Below are positions 17,841-25,534 of a stretch of DNA of 64,000 nucleotides, piece by piece; position 1 is the first letter of the stretch, and every line of letters begins with the position of its first letter. Under the pieces are notes generated by a model. It ran no database searches. It was not told the origin of the DNA and worked only from the letters and a program-made list of their open reading frames with translations. A program made the translations under genes and the position numbers. Source of the DNA: a bacterium (lineage in GTDB: Bacteria > SZUA-79 > Acidulodesulfobacterales > Acidulodesulfobacteraceae); contig JAJYJI010000005.1 in assembly GCA_021789605.1 (NCBI GenBank), positions 1 through 64,000 of the forward strand, given 5' to 3'.

Positions 17841-18260
17841 ATGAATAGATTATTTTCAAATAAAAAATATAGGATTTTTTTGTTTTTTTCTCCCGTTGCG
17901 GTTGCTATTTTCTATCTTATTATCATTACAGATTTCAGTTATATTTTTAATATTCCGATGACGATGGCGGCTGTTCACGCGGGAATGCACATGCGGCAGT
18001 CTATGGGGGCATCCGTAAATGGAACGGGAACAGCGAAGTCCGGCTCTTTCGATATTTCAAAAATCAAAAATACTCCTTTACGTAAAACAGGTTGCGGCGC
18101 TTTCGCCGTTTGTCTGGAATGCCGCAATATTCCAGCCGCTTCAGGAAGTAAAATTATAATATACCGCAGATTTTATAAATACGTTTATTTTATAAAATCG
18201 CTGTATCATAAACGTTTCATCCACAATATCGCCCATCCTCCAAAGCCGGTATCCATATAA
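17841..18260 (+). CDS. Hypothetical small membrane protein
   Basis: This is a 139-residue ORF with one hydrophobic segment at about residues 11-32 (IFLFFSPVAVAIFYLIIIT) and a Met-rich patch (PMTMAAVHAGMHMRQSMG). A Cys pair follows (CLEC), then a basic, Tyr-rich tail. I recognise no family. There is no SD before the ATG. It fills the gap between coaBC and the large lipoprotein and uses codons similar to its neighbours. Expression and reality are uncertain; it could be a remnant. Confidence 0.4.
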   Translation: MNRLFSNKKYRIFLFFSPVAVAIFYLIIITDFSYIFNIPMTMAAVHAGMHMRQSMGASVNGTGTAKSGSFDISKIKNTPLRKTGCGAFAVCLECRNIPAASGSKIIIYRRFYKYVYFIKSLYHKRFIHNIAHPPKPVSI

Positions 18261-18329
18261 TTTCCTATTTTATTTAATTCCAAAGTTTTATTAATCGCTT
18301 AATTTTAGCGCAATTAAGTTAAAACGCAT

Positions 18330-18350
18330 GCCGTTTAACGTTTAAACGGC
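18330..18350 (+). promoter_or_regulatory. Perfect palindrome just upstream of an SD
   Basis: GCCGTTTAA-CGT-TTAAACGGC forms a perfect 9-bp stem ending 4 bases before the AAGGAG ribosome binding site of the large lipoprotein gene. It could be an operator or a leader hairpin that affects translation or mRNA stability. It has no T run, so it is not an intrinsic terminator. Confidence 0.45.
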
Positions 18351-18368
18351 TATTAAGGAGAAATTTTT

Positions 18369-20444
18369 ATGAATAATAAATTTAAAAAGGTTTTACCATT
18401 ATTTTCTTTTCTTTTTATATCGCTTTTTCTCATCGCAGGTTTAACTTTGTTGTCGGGTTGCGGCGGCGGGGGAGGAGGGGGAGGTTCTATGGGCGGCGGT
18501 TCAAACCCGGCGCCGTCGGGTCCGACGTCCGAAACTATTACCGGAAATGCCGCTGGCGGACCGGCAATAGCGGGCGCAACCGTTCAACTTTGCTTGGCGG
18601 GTACGTCGAGTCCCTCTAATACCTGCACGCCCGTCGGAAATTCTACCGTGACCGACGCCAATGGCAATTTTACGATTACTTACACCCCGCCTTCGGGAAA
18701 TCCTAACCTGTATGTGCAGGTTACATTGGGCAATGTCATGCTGAATGCCATCGCCGGTCCTGCCGACGCTCCTTCTTCGAATGTAAATGTCAACGAATAT
18801 ACGACGGTCGTCGCGATGGATGCTATTCGACAAGGTCTTTCGTCGTCCATGGGCGGCTTTTTGACCCTTGTAAATCCGTCCGGCGGCCCCGCCTCGACGG
18901 GCGTGGATTCGAGCTTGGAACCTTTGCAGTCCAATATGATAATGTTAGCTAACGCCCTCGCGGCATGCGTCGCCCCCGCGGTTTCAAACTCGGGCAGCTT
19001 TTCCGGAATTTCCGCATGTTCTGGTATTTCTACGGCCGTTACGCCGTCGGGAGTGGCGGCGCCTTTAGGATTAGTTGAACCGGTTACAACCTTAGACATG
19101 ATGGGAAATATTATCGCGATTGAAAATGCGGCCAATGTTTCGGGCGCCTCAACCGCTTTCACAGCGGCAGCCGAAGGAATGCAGTCCGCGATTTACGGCA
19201 TTGCGCAGTCTGCTACGTCTGCTACGGGATATGCTGGATGGTCGGGCATGCCCGTTTCATCGCCATCGTCGATGCCGATGATGATAATACCGAGCCCCGC
19301 CGCTCCGCAGGGCTTAACGGCGTCGCCCGGTAACGCCCAGGTCGCGTTAAACTGGGATTCCGATATTTCCGCAACGAGTTATAATGTTTATGAATCTCAG
19401 AGCGCAGGGGGACCTTATGCCGAAATCGCCTCGTCTATCGGGGCAACGGCTTATACGGTTACCGGCCTAACCAACGGCGCGACGTACTATTTCGAAATAT
19501 CGGGCGTAAACAGCAGGGGCGAAGGCGCGTTCTCGGCTTCGGTAAACGCCGCTCCCGCATCTTCCGCCCCAATTTCGACCGGAACCGGAACCGCCTCGTC
19601 GTCGGTATCCGTATCGGGAACGGTTAACGGCGGTTTAACCCCCATGAGCGGAGCCACAGTTAAGATTTACGGATGCACCGAAATGGCAAGCGCTTCCTGC
19701 GCCGCCATAGACGCGTCTCCGGTTACTACGAACGGCGACGGAGCGTTTACCCTTTCCTATAATCCGGTGTCCGCCGATACAAGCTATTATCTGGAGGCTA
19801 CGCTAGGACCCATAGAGCTTGAAGCCGTTATACCGGCGCAGATTCCCGCAGGCGGTATAACCATGAACGAATATACGACGTTTATCGCGCAGGAGATTTA
19901 TAGCTATAATCAGCAGGCCAACGCAACCGGCTTAGGATTAACCGCCGCCGGCATAATGAGCATGGAAGACGCAAGTTTTGACGGCCAGCCTTCGCAAAGC
20001 CCCAACTTCTATATGTCGCCGATAGAACCGTATCTCGTAATAATGGCGGACGGACTTGCTTCCTGTATCGACGCGGCTTATGCCGCAAATCCGGCCAACC
20101 CGGTTTTAACGTCTAATGCCTGCGCTTCCTTAGAGAATTTAGTTACGAATAGTTCTATTCCCAATGCCGGGCAGACTCCGTCCACCGTTGCAGGAATACT
20201 CGGAAATATGGCCGCCGTTTTTAACGCATATTACGGCAATACCTCTAATACGGCATACATCGGAGGGGTTACTGCAATGCAAATAGGTTTGTACGGCATG
20301 ATGACATCCGGCGGGTCATATTTTACGTTCGCGTTCCCGGCTGGTTTTTCTACGACGGAACAAACGGTTCCCATGTATCTTATAGGGCATATGGGCATTC
20401 CGGGCAGTACCGGCAGTACTGTTATTATGGGCGGCATGATGTAA
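18369..20444 (+). CDS. Large internally duplicated lipoprotein with an FN3 domain
   Basis: This 691-residue predicted lipoprotein has a hydrophobic signal segment, the lipobox LLSGC (Cys about 31) and a poly-Gly/Ser linker. Two homologous units follow. Unit 1 (about 54-300) and unit 2 (about 412-690) each start with a carboxypeptidase-like beta domain (SG-x-V-x-GGP-x-x-GATV, NGAFTLSY, VNEYTT or MNEYTT) and continue into an alpha-rich part with a paired Cys (LANALAACVAPAV and MADGLASCIDAAY). Between them, residues about 307-395 form a fibronectin type III domain (LNWDSDISATSYNVY, VTGLTNGATYYFEI). The SD AAGGAG is strong. Function unknown; a surface-exposed adhesive or structural role is inferred. 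Confidence 0.82.
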   Translation: MNNKFKKVLPLFSFLFISLFLIAGLTLLSGCGGGGGGGGSMGGGSNPAPSGPTSETITGNAAGGPAIAGATVQLCLAGTSSPSNTCTPVGNSTVTDANGNFTITYTPPSGNPNLYVQVTLGNVMLNAIAGPADAPSSNVNVNEYTTVVAMDAIRQGLSSSMGGFLTLVNPSGGPASTGVDSSLEPLQSNMIMLANALAACVAPAVSNSGSFSGISACSGISTAVTPSGVAAPLGLVEPVTTLDMMGNIIAIENAANVSGASTAFTAAAEGMQSAIYGIAQSATSATGYAGWSGMPVSSPSSMPMMIIPSPAAPQGLTASPGNAQVALNWDSDISATSYNVYESQSAGGPYAEIASSIGATAYTVTGLTNGATYYFEISGVNSRGEGAFSASVNAAPASSAPISTGTGTASSSVSVSGTVNGGLTPMSGATVKIYGCTEMASASCAAIDASPVTTNGDGAFTLSYNPVSADTSYYLEATLGPIELEAVIPAQIPAGGITMNEYTTFIAQEIYSYNQQANATGLGLTAAGIMSMEDASFDGQPSQSPNFYMSPIEPYLVIMADGLASCIDAAYAANPANPVLTSNACASLENLVTNSSIPNAGQTPSTVAGILGNMAAVFNAYYGNTSNTAYIGGVTAMQIGLYGMMTSGGSYFTFAFPAGFSTTEQTVPMYLIGHMGIPGSTGSTVIMGGMM

Positions 20445-20534
20445 ACTTAAAGATGTAAACTTAAACCTTGAACCTGCAATAGAATTTTTTATTTTCCGGA
20501 TAAACCGTTTGAATATGGACGGCTTTTAACCGTA

Positions 20535-20594
20535 CCCGCATCTTTTGCCTGCATCAAAGGCATGCCTTGATAAACGCAGGCAAAAGATATGCGG
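20535..20594. repeat. Inverted repeat (hairpin) 1
   Basis: Arms ATCTTTTGCCTGC (20540-20552) and GCAGGCAAAAGAT (20576-20588) are perfect inverted copies. They are flanked by CCCGCA and TGCGGG, and an inner palindrome TCAAAGGCATGCCTTGA fills the loop. The structure looks like an extragenic palindromic (REP-like) element rather than a terminator, as there is no T run. Confidence 0.65.
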
Positions 20595-20627
20595 GCATGA
20601 CAATACGGGAATTTAACTTTTCACAAG

Positions 20628-20743
20628 GCGGGTGTCCATCGGCGTCCGCATCAAAGATATGGAGTTTAGCGCTTATAAAGCCAAAGACTTTATGCTAAAC
20701 GAAATGCTTCGATAGACGCGGACGCCGATACCCGCGAAAGCGG
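20628..20743. repeat. Inverted repeat (hairpin) 2
   Basis: Arms GCGGGTGTCCATCGGCGTCCGC (in two blocks) and GCGGACGCCGATACCCGC pair around an inner stem of GTTTAGC...CTTTATAAGC-like arms. A small CCCGCGAAAGCGG hairpin closes the element. The terminal CCCGCGAAAGCGG motif resembles widespread REP/RAYT-associated palindromes in Proteobacteria. Confidence 0.6.
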
Positions 20744-21108
20744 ATATAAGCATATATTTTTTCGTATGTATTGAAAAAGCATGCCGTTTTCATCGGAAAA
20801 ATATGCCGTTTATGCGGTATTTGCGTATAAAAGAAACATCTAAGTTAAATAAAGCTAAAAAGATGCTTTATATATAGACGGTTTTAAAATTTAAATGACA
20901 ATCAATTTTTTTCGTCTTAGTTAAATTTTAAAACCGAACTCTTTTTTTGTGCTATATTTGTTATATTTACAAATAAAATCACAAGGAGGGTTAAAAACGT
21001 TAAAAGAACAGATTCACAAGAGTGACCCAGAATGAACGAACCGGTTTTTCTATCGTTAGATTCCGGTATAACGATAAACTTGTAAATAAAAAAATATTAA
21101 AGCCGCGT

Positions 21109-21864
21109 TCATTTTTCAAGGTTAATAGAATGTTCGTAATAAGGTAAAAGGTAAGACAATAAAACGTTATAATTGTTGGAATTATAAAATTCTATCATAG
21201 TTTTATTGAATTCAAGCCCGTCTTTTGCTTTAATATTTAAAGCCCGATATCCGTTTTCTATTAAAATACCGTTTGCCATAAGCCTGCTCGTTCTTTTATT
21301 CCCGTCCCAGAAAAATTGGTATCTGCTTCCGAATCAGAAAAATATGAAAGAACGTATAACCGGATTTTCAATCTTTGAAATTTTTTTAACGCCTTGAATA
21401 AACAACTCGTCTAACTTGTCTGCTTTCGGCGGGATATAATCGGTTCCGCCGATTGTCACCTGCGCCGTCCTAAATTCCCCCGGCTTGAGGGATTCGCCTT
21501 CTGATACTATTTTATTAAGTTTGCAGAATGTTTCTTTGTCTAATTTAAATTCTTTATTTTGAAGTATAGAGAATAAAAGCGATATGCTTTTATTCTGGTT
21601 TAAAACCTGCTGTTCGTCTTCTATTTTGTGGCCGCCAACGGTAATTCCGTCCAAGAGGGTCTGTACTTCCGGGAAAGTCATTGGATTGCCTTCCAATGAG
21701 CATATGTTGTAAATATAATCGATTTTATCTTTTTTAAAAAGAAAAAGCGCAAACTCTTTGTCCGGCTTTACGGCTATATGGTAAGACGAATTAACGGCGT
21801 CTATTTCGTTTAAAGAAGTATTTAATTCTATATCTATATTTTCTCTATTCATTTGCAACCTCAT
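21109..21864 (-). pseudogene. Fic-family protein gene interrupted by an in-frame TGA
   Basis: The reading frame starts at 21864 (ATG, MRLQMNRENID) and reaches TGA at 21334-21336 after 176 residues. In the same frame it continues for 74 more residues to a TGA at 21109-21111. The first part has the inhibitory-helix-like motif SLEGNPMTF and KPGEFRTAQVTIGG, typical of the N-terminal and early Fic region. The part after the stop holds the Fic loop QFFWDGNKRTSRLMANG. The catalytic His of H-x-F-x-D-G-N-x-R is Gln here. Fic proteins AMPylate or otherwise modify targets. With a stop just before the active loop and no His, activity is unlikely. No frameshift is needed, only the one stop. Confidence 0.75.
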
Positions 21865-22215
21865 TTAACTTTTTATATTATATCATATCCAACCTTTAAT
21901 TCTTTGACCTTTTCAAGTTCTTCCCGGCCTACTTCTTTTCCAGCCTTTATTACGGTCTTTATCCCGATAGAAAGATAATGACAATATTAATATAGATATT
22001 TATGTAACTCGTCCAAATCCGGTCGTCCCGGTCAGGGCTTTCCATGCCGTAGTGCATAGTTTTAGATAAGCAAGGTTTAAAAACGAGATGGCGGAAGTAA
22101 TCGTTGCGAAGCACTAATGCGCTAAAATGCTCGAATGTAACAGATATTCGTTTAATCTTATTTTTGAGAATAAAAGGGAAAATGAGTAAAAAATAGCGGT
22201 TATTATCGATGTCTT
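21865..22215. other. Gene-poor interval upstream of the broken Fic gene
   Basis: About 350 bases follow the JAMM gene. On the minus strand at 21873-21980 a short frame encodes IGIKTVIKAGKEVGREELEKVKELKVGYDII before TAA, 9 bases ahead of the Fic ATG. Its composition looks protein-like, but it has no start codon in frame after an upstream TAA. It may be the tail of a decayed gene, perhaps an antitoxin or partner of Fic. The rest shows nothing I can name. Confidence 0.3.
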
Positions 22216-22650
22216 TTATTTGCCGGCAATAATTTCTTCCTCGACCGGCGAAGAATTCCTATCCGGCATCAGGTAACTTTTAATATCGGAGACGGAGCCG
22301 GGGCTATTGCCTTTTACCGAAAGTATCACATAGGAATAATAAGGCCACGAAGCGTTTATGTCGAAGTTTGACGGAATTGCCGGATGGTTCGGATGAGTGT
22401 GGTAAAACCCCAAAATATCCAGATTCTCCTTTCTTGAAATTTTATCCATTTCGAGCATATCTTTGGGTTCTATTTCAAAGCTGTCCCATGCTATTTTTCC
22501 GAATCGGTTTTCGGCGGGATAAACTTTTACGATAATTTTATTTTCGCCTTCGAGCCTTCCTAAAAGTCCTCCGCATGCTTCGTATGGGAAAATTTCCTCC
22601 GCATGCTTTTTTATAATTTCGAGTTCATTTTTCTGTATTATTATTGGCAT
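22216..22650 (-). CDS. JAMM/Mov34 metalloprotease (Mec/HcyD-like)
   Basis: From the ATG at 22650 this is a 144-residue single-domain JAMM protease. The zinc site is complete: E24 in YEACGG, H84 and H86 in GFYHTHPNHP, S94 and D97 in IPSNFD. Stand-alone bacterial JAMM proteins cleave peptide or isopeptide bonds after the diglycine of ubiquitin-like sulfur carriers. Mec of Mycobacterium frees cysteine from CysO, and QbsD trims QbsE. Here the likely job is to release the amino acid from the carrier and perhaps to cut the MoaD-NIL fusion. A TTG at 22668 in frame would add six residues; neither start has a clear SD. It is the last gene of the operon, 135 bases after the CysM-like gene. Confidence 0.88.
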   Translation of the reverse strand: MPIIIQKNELEIIKKHAEEIFPYEACGGLLGRLEGENKIIVKVYPAENRFGKIAWDSFEIEPKDMLEMDKISRKENLDILGFYHTHPNHPAIPSNFDINASWPYYSYVILSVKGNSPGSVSDIKSYLMPDRNSSPVEEEIIAGK

Positions 22651-22785
22651 AAAATAAAGATAACGCAAATAAATAATTAGTTTAATCGTAAATTATCAAT
22701 CCAGATTCGGCTTTTGCCTATATTCCGGGAATTTCCGCCCGCGCTTGCCGGAAAGCGTTTTATGTTTTGATAAATATAAATAAAG

Positions 22786-23706
22786 CTAAAAATCGGAAAA
22801 CACGCGCGTCGAAAGATATCTCGAACCCGTGTCGGGCAGAACGGTGGCAAAGTTTCCTTTATATTTGACGGCAAGCTTATAGATTCCGTACACGTTGGCT
22901 CCGGAAGAAAATCCGCATAAAAGACCTTCTTCCTTGACGAGCCTTTTAAGCATGGCATAACTGCCTTCCGTATCGACCTTAACAAAATCGTCTATTATTT
23001 TATTGTGGTCGAAACCCTCGAAATTAAGGCAATAGTTATATTTCCATCCTTCTATTCCGTGTATTTGGCTGTCGGGGACTATTGCCACGACCTTAATTTT
23101 ATCGTTATATTCCTTAAGCCTTTTCCCCACGCCCAATATCGTTCCTCCCGTGCCGATGCCTGCGGCGAAATAGTCTATATTGCCGCCGGTTTGTTCGAGC
23201 AGTTCCATCGCCGTAGTTTCGTAATGCGCGATAGGATTAAACGGGTTATTGTACTGGTCCGGCATATAATATAAGTCCCTGCCTCCCCTTTCGTATTCCT
23301 CTATCGACCTTTTTATCGCCCCGTCGGTGCTTTCTTCCGCAGGCGTAAGGATTAACTCGGCTCCGAAAAGCCGCATTATTTTTTTTCTCTCGTCGCTCAT
23401 GTTTGAAGGGGCGTAAATTTTAACCTTGATTCCCATGAAAGCCCCGAGCATCGCGTAAGAAATACCCGTATTGCCGGAGGAGGAGTCAATTATAGTGGTT
23501 CCGGTTTTTAAAAGGCCCTTTTCCACGGCATTTTTCAGCATATATAAAGCGGGCCTGTCTTTGACGGAGCCGCCCGGATTAAGGCATTCCAATTTTGCGT
23601 ATAATTTCGACCCCGTTCCCGGATTAATTATTTTATTTAAAAGAACCGCTCCGGTAGCCCCTATGTTCGATAAAGCGCTAAAAATATAAGGATTATTTTT
23701 TTCCAT
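22786..23706 (-). CDS. cysM: Cysteine synthase family PLP enzyme (CysM/CysK-like)
   Basis: This 306-residue fold-type II PLP enzyme has Schiff-base Lys49 in LNPGGSVKDR, the substrate-binding loop SSSGNTG (75-81) and the phosphate-binding loop GTGGTI in AAGIGTGGTILGVGK. Family members replace the beta-leaving group of O-acetylserine or O-phosphoserine with a sulfur donor. In the CysO system CysM uses O-phosphoserine and a protein thiocarboxylate. The operon (carrier, E1, JAMM protease) argues for a thiocarboxylate donor here. The acceptor (serine ester, or a homoserine ester for homocysteine) is not decided by sequence. It overlaps the TusA-like gene by 14 bases. Confidence 0.88.
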   Translation of the reverse strand: MEKNNPYIFSALSNIGATGAVLLNKIINPGTGSKLYAKLECLNPGGSVKDRPALYMLKNAVEKGLLKTGTTIIDSSSGNTGISYAMLGAFMGIKVKIYAPSNMSDERKKIMRLFGAELILTPAEESTDGAIKRSIEEYERGGRDLYYMPDQYNNPFNPIAHYETTAMELLEQTGGNIDYFAAGIGTGGTILGVGKRLKEYNDKIKVVAIVPDSQIHGIEGWKYNYCLNFEGFDHNKIIDDFVKVDTEGSYAMLKRLVKEEGLLCGFSSGANVYGIYKLAVKYKGNFATVLPDTGSRYLSTRVFSDF

Positions 23707-23941
23707 CTTTTTCCACGATAATTTCGTAATCGGTGTCGTTAATTTTATTGACGGAGAGAACTTTATGCCCCTGTTCCTCCATAGAGCGGGGAACGTTTCT
23801 GATGGCGGGTTCGTAATCGACTACGACCCTTAAAATTTCGCCTTTTTTCATCTTCTCCAAGGCGAGTTTGGATTTTACGAACGTGAAAGGGCATATTTCT
23901 CCCTTAATATTCAATTCGCCGTTTTCTTTATATCCGGACAT
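23693..23941 (-). CDS. TusA/SirA-like sulfurtransferase
   Basis: This 82-residue protein has the TusA beta-alpha fold. The invariant Cys17 sits in GEICPFTFVKSKLALEKM; the canonical C-P-x-P reads C-P-F-T, a variant seen in TusA-like proteins associated with sulfur-carrier clusters. Cys17 would accept and pass persulfide sulfur. In this operon it probably delivers sulfur to the E1-activated carrier. It lies 99 bases after the MoeB-type gene and overlaps the CysM-like gene by 14 bases, so those two are translationally linked. SD AGAGGT precedes the ATG. Confidence 0.87.
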   Translation of the reverse strand: MSGYKENGELNIKGEICPFTFVKSKLALEKMKKGEILRVVVDYEPAIRNVPRSMEEQGHKVLSVNKINDTDYEIIVEKDGKK

Positions 23942-24040
23942 TTAATTTATACCTCTGTATGCGTTTATATTTAGGTTATATTTAGGCATCATATTATAAT
24001 TATCGTTATGCGTCTTGGCGCTCGCCGCGCAGGCGCATTT

Positions 24041-24844
24041 TCAGCTCCTGAATTCGCAGAGGTCGCCGCATTCTATCAATTCAAAAATGCTCGGGTTTTC
24101 TCCGCACAGCGGGCACGTTTTATCTTTTCTTAATTTCATCTCTGTAAATTTCATATCTAAGGCATCGTAAATCAAAAGCCTGCCGTTTAAAGTAGTTCCA
24201 ATTTCCAAAATAATTTTTATAACCTCGTTTGCCTGAATCGCGCCTATCACTCCCGGAAGAACTCCCAGAACCCCGGCTTCCTGACAGCTTGGAACAAGGC
24301 CGGCGGGCGGGGGAGACGGAAAAAGGCATCTGTAGCACGGTCCGGTTTCGGGCAGAAATACCGTCGCCTGCCCGTCAAACCGAAAAATGGAGCCGTAAAC
24401 GAGAGGCTTTTTCATAAAATGGCAGGCGTCGTTTATAAGATATCTCGTAGGAAAATTATCGGTCGCGTCTACGACCACGTCGTAATCTTTTATTAAATCT
24501 TTTATGTTGGCGGCATTTATGCTTTCCTTGTAAGTTACGACCTTTACGTCGGTATTAATCCGCGCTATGGAATCTTTCGCCGAATCGACCTTATATCTTC
24601 CTACGTCGGCAGTGCCGTGCCATATCTGTCTTTGAAGATTTGACAAATCTACCGTGTCGAAATCCACTATGCCCAGCGTTCCAATTCCCGCCGCGCCGAG
24701 ATAGTATCCGCAAGGCGCGCCGAGACCGCCGGCTCCTATCAATAAAACCTTGGACGATAATAGCTTCATCTGCCCTTCGCCGCCTACTTCAGGCAATATT
24801 ATATGCCGCGCATATCTTTTAATCCGTTCTTCGGTGAATTCCAA
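24041..24844 (-). CDS. moeB: MoeB/ThiF-type E1 adenylating enzyme
   Basis: This 267-residue enzyme activates the C-terminal glycine of a ubiquitin-like carrier with ATP. Visible features: the nucleotide loop LIGAGGLGAP (35-44), DFDTVDLSNLQRQ (61-73), the Asp in DATDNFPTRYLIND (126-139), zinc pairs C170-x2-C173 and C244-x2-C247, and the conserved C187 in VPSCQEAGVLG. There is no rhodanese domain, so sulfur must come from elsewhere, fitting the TusA-like gene. The start is TTG with a strong SD (GGAGG) 8-9 bases upstream. Partner: the MoaD-NIL protein encoded 72 bases upstream. Confidence 0.92.
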   Translation of the reverse strand: MEFTEERIKRYARHIILPEVGGEGQMKLLSSKVLLIGAGGLGAPCGYYLGAAGIGTLGIVDFDTVDLSNLQRQIWHGTADVGRYKVDSAKDSIARINTDVKVVTYKESINAANIKDLIKDYDVVVDATDNFPTRYLINDACHFMKKPLVYGSIFRFDGQATVFLPETGPCYRCLFPSPPPAGLVPSCQEAGVLGVLPGVIGAIQANEVIKIILEIGTTLNGRLLIYDALDMKFTEMKLRKDKTCPLCGENPSIFELIECGDLCEFRS

Positions 24845-24916
24845 AATTTTTCCTCCGTTGCCGGTCCGCCTTTATTTCTTTGCCTGCCGCAGCCGGTTAT
24901 ACGATTAATTATTTTT

Positions 24917-25432
24917 TTATTCCACTACGTTAAGGACTATGGGTTCTACGGTTACTCCCTTAGATTCCAAAAATTTTACCGCTTTTTCTATTTCGTCGGG
25001 ACTGCCTTCAAGTTCTATCGCGATTATGCCTATATCGTTCGAGATGCTGGCGCTTCTAATGTTGGTTATTACGTTAAAATTTTTTCCTATGAGATATATA
25101 AGGGGCTCTTTAATAACATCTTGCGGATAGTTAAGATAAAACTTTTTTTTTTCGGAAACCCCTCCGGCGATTGCGGGAATTATGGAAATCGTATCCCCGT
25201 CTTTAACTTTGGAATTTATACTGTCTATAAACCTTATATCTTCGTCGTTAAGATAGACGTTGACGAATCTCCTGACCTGGTCGTTCTGTTCGCATATCCT
25301 TTCTTTAATGCCTGAAAAATTTTTTTCTAAATCGTTTATAATTTCGAGTATGGTAAAGCCGTTCGACTCTACTTCGGCTTTTCCGCCTGTTAAGGACCTT
25401 AACGGCGTGGGTATTCTGACTTTTATAGACAT
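24917..25432 (-). CDS. MoaD/ThiS-type sulfur carrier fused to a NIL domain
   Basis: This 171-residue protein has two parts. Residues 1-91 are a beta-grasp MoaD/CysO-like domain (MSIKVRIPTPLRSLTGGK, VNVYLNDEDIRF, VKDGDTISIIPAIAGG) that ends in the expected Gly90-Gly91. Instead of stopping, the frame continues through VSEKKK into a NIL domain (about 97-171; FYLNYPQDVIKEPLIYLIG, NIRSASI, GIIAIELEGS). NIL domains form the methionine-sensing C terminus of MetN transport ATPases and also occur in proteins tied to homocysteine synthesis. A thiocarboxylate needs a free C-terminal glycine, so cleavage after Gly91 would be required. The linker holds a run of ten A residues in the coding strand. SD AAGGAGG precedes the ATG. 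Confidence 0.88.
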   Translation of the reverse strand: MSIKVRIPTPLRSLTGGKAEVESNGFTILEIINDLEKNFSGIKERICEQNDQVRRFVNVYLNDEDIRFIDSINSKVKDGDTISIIPAIAGGVSEKKKFYLNYPQDVIKEPLIYLIGKNFNVITNIRSASISNDIGIIAIELEGSPDEIEKAVKFLESKGVTVEPIVLNVVE

Positions 25433-25534
25433 TTAAGCCTCCTTTTGCTTATTTCTTATTTATAATTAAATGATGATTTTATTTTGTTATTTTTATCTAT
25501 TAAAGTTAAGTTAATCTATCTTCCTTTATCTATT

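Larger units (their letters stand above)
20445..21108. other. Long intergenic region with palindromic repeats
   Basis: About 660 bases lie between the large lipoprotein and the broken Fic gene. The left part carries the two inverted repeats listed separately. From 20760 to 21000 the sequence is AT-rich with no ORF over 60 codons. At 20982-20989 an SD-like AAGGAGGG has no ATG in range and no frame of any length behind it, so it may be a relic. A TATCGTTA/TAACGATA stem lies near 21050-21076. Confidence 0.6.

Noticed and set aside
21334..21336. The Fic TGA as a selenocysteine codon
   Set aside because: No SECIS-like stem-loop or Sec machinery is visible, the position is not a known Sec site and TGA ends several other genes here, so a plain stop is simpler.
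22677..22985. A 102-codon minus-strand frame across the end of the CysM-like gene
   Set aside because: It is out of frame with the CysM-like protein, which has all motifs, and resembles no family.
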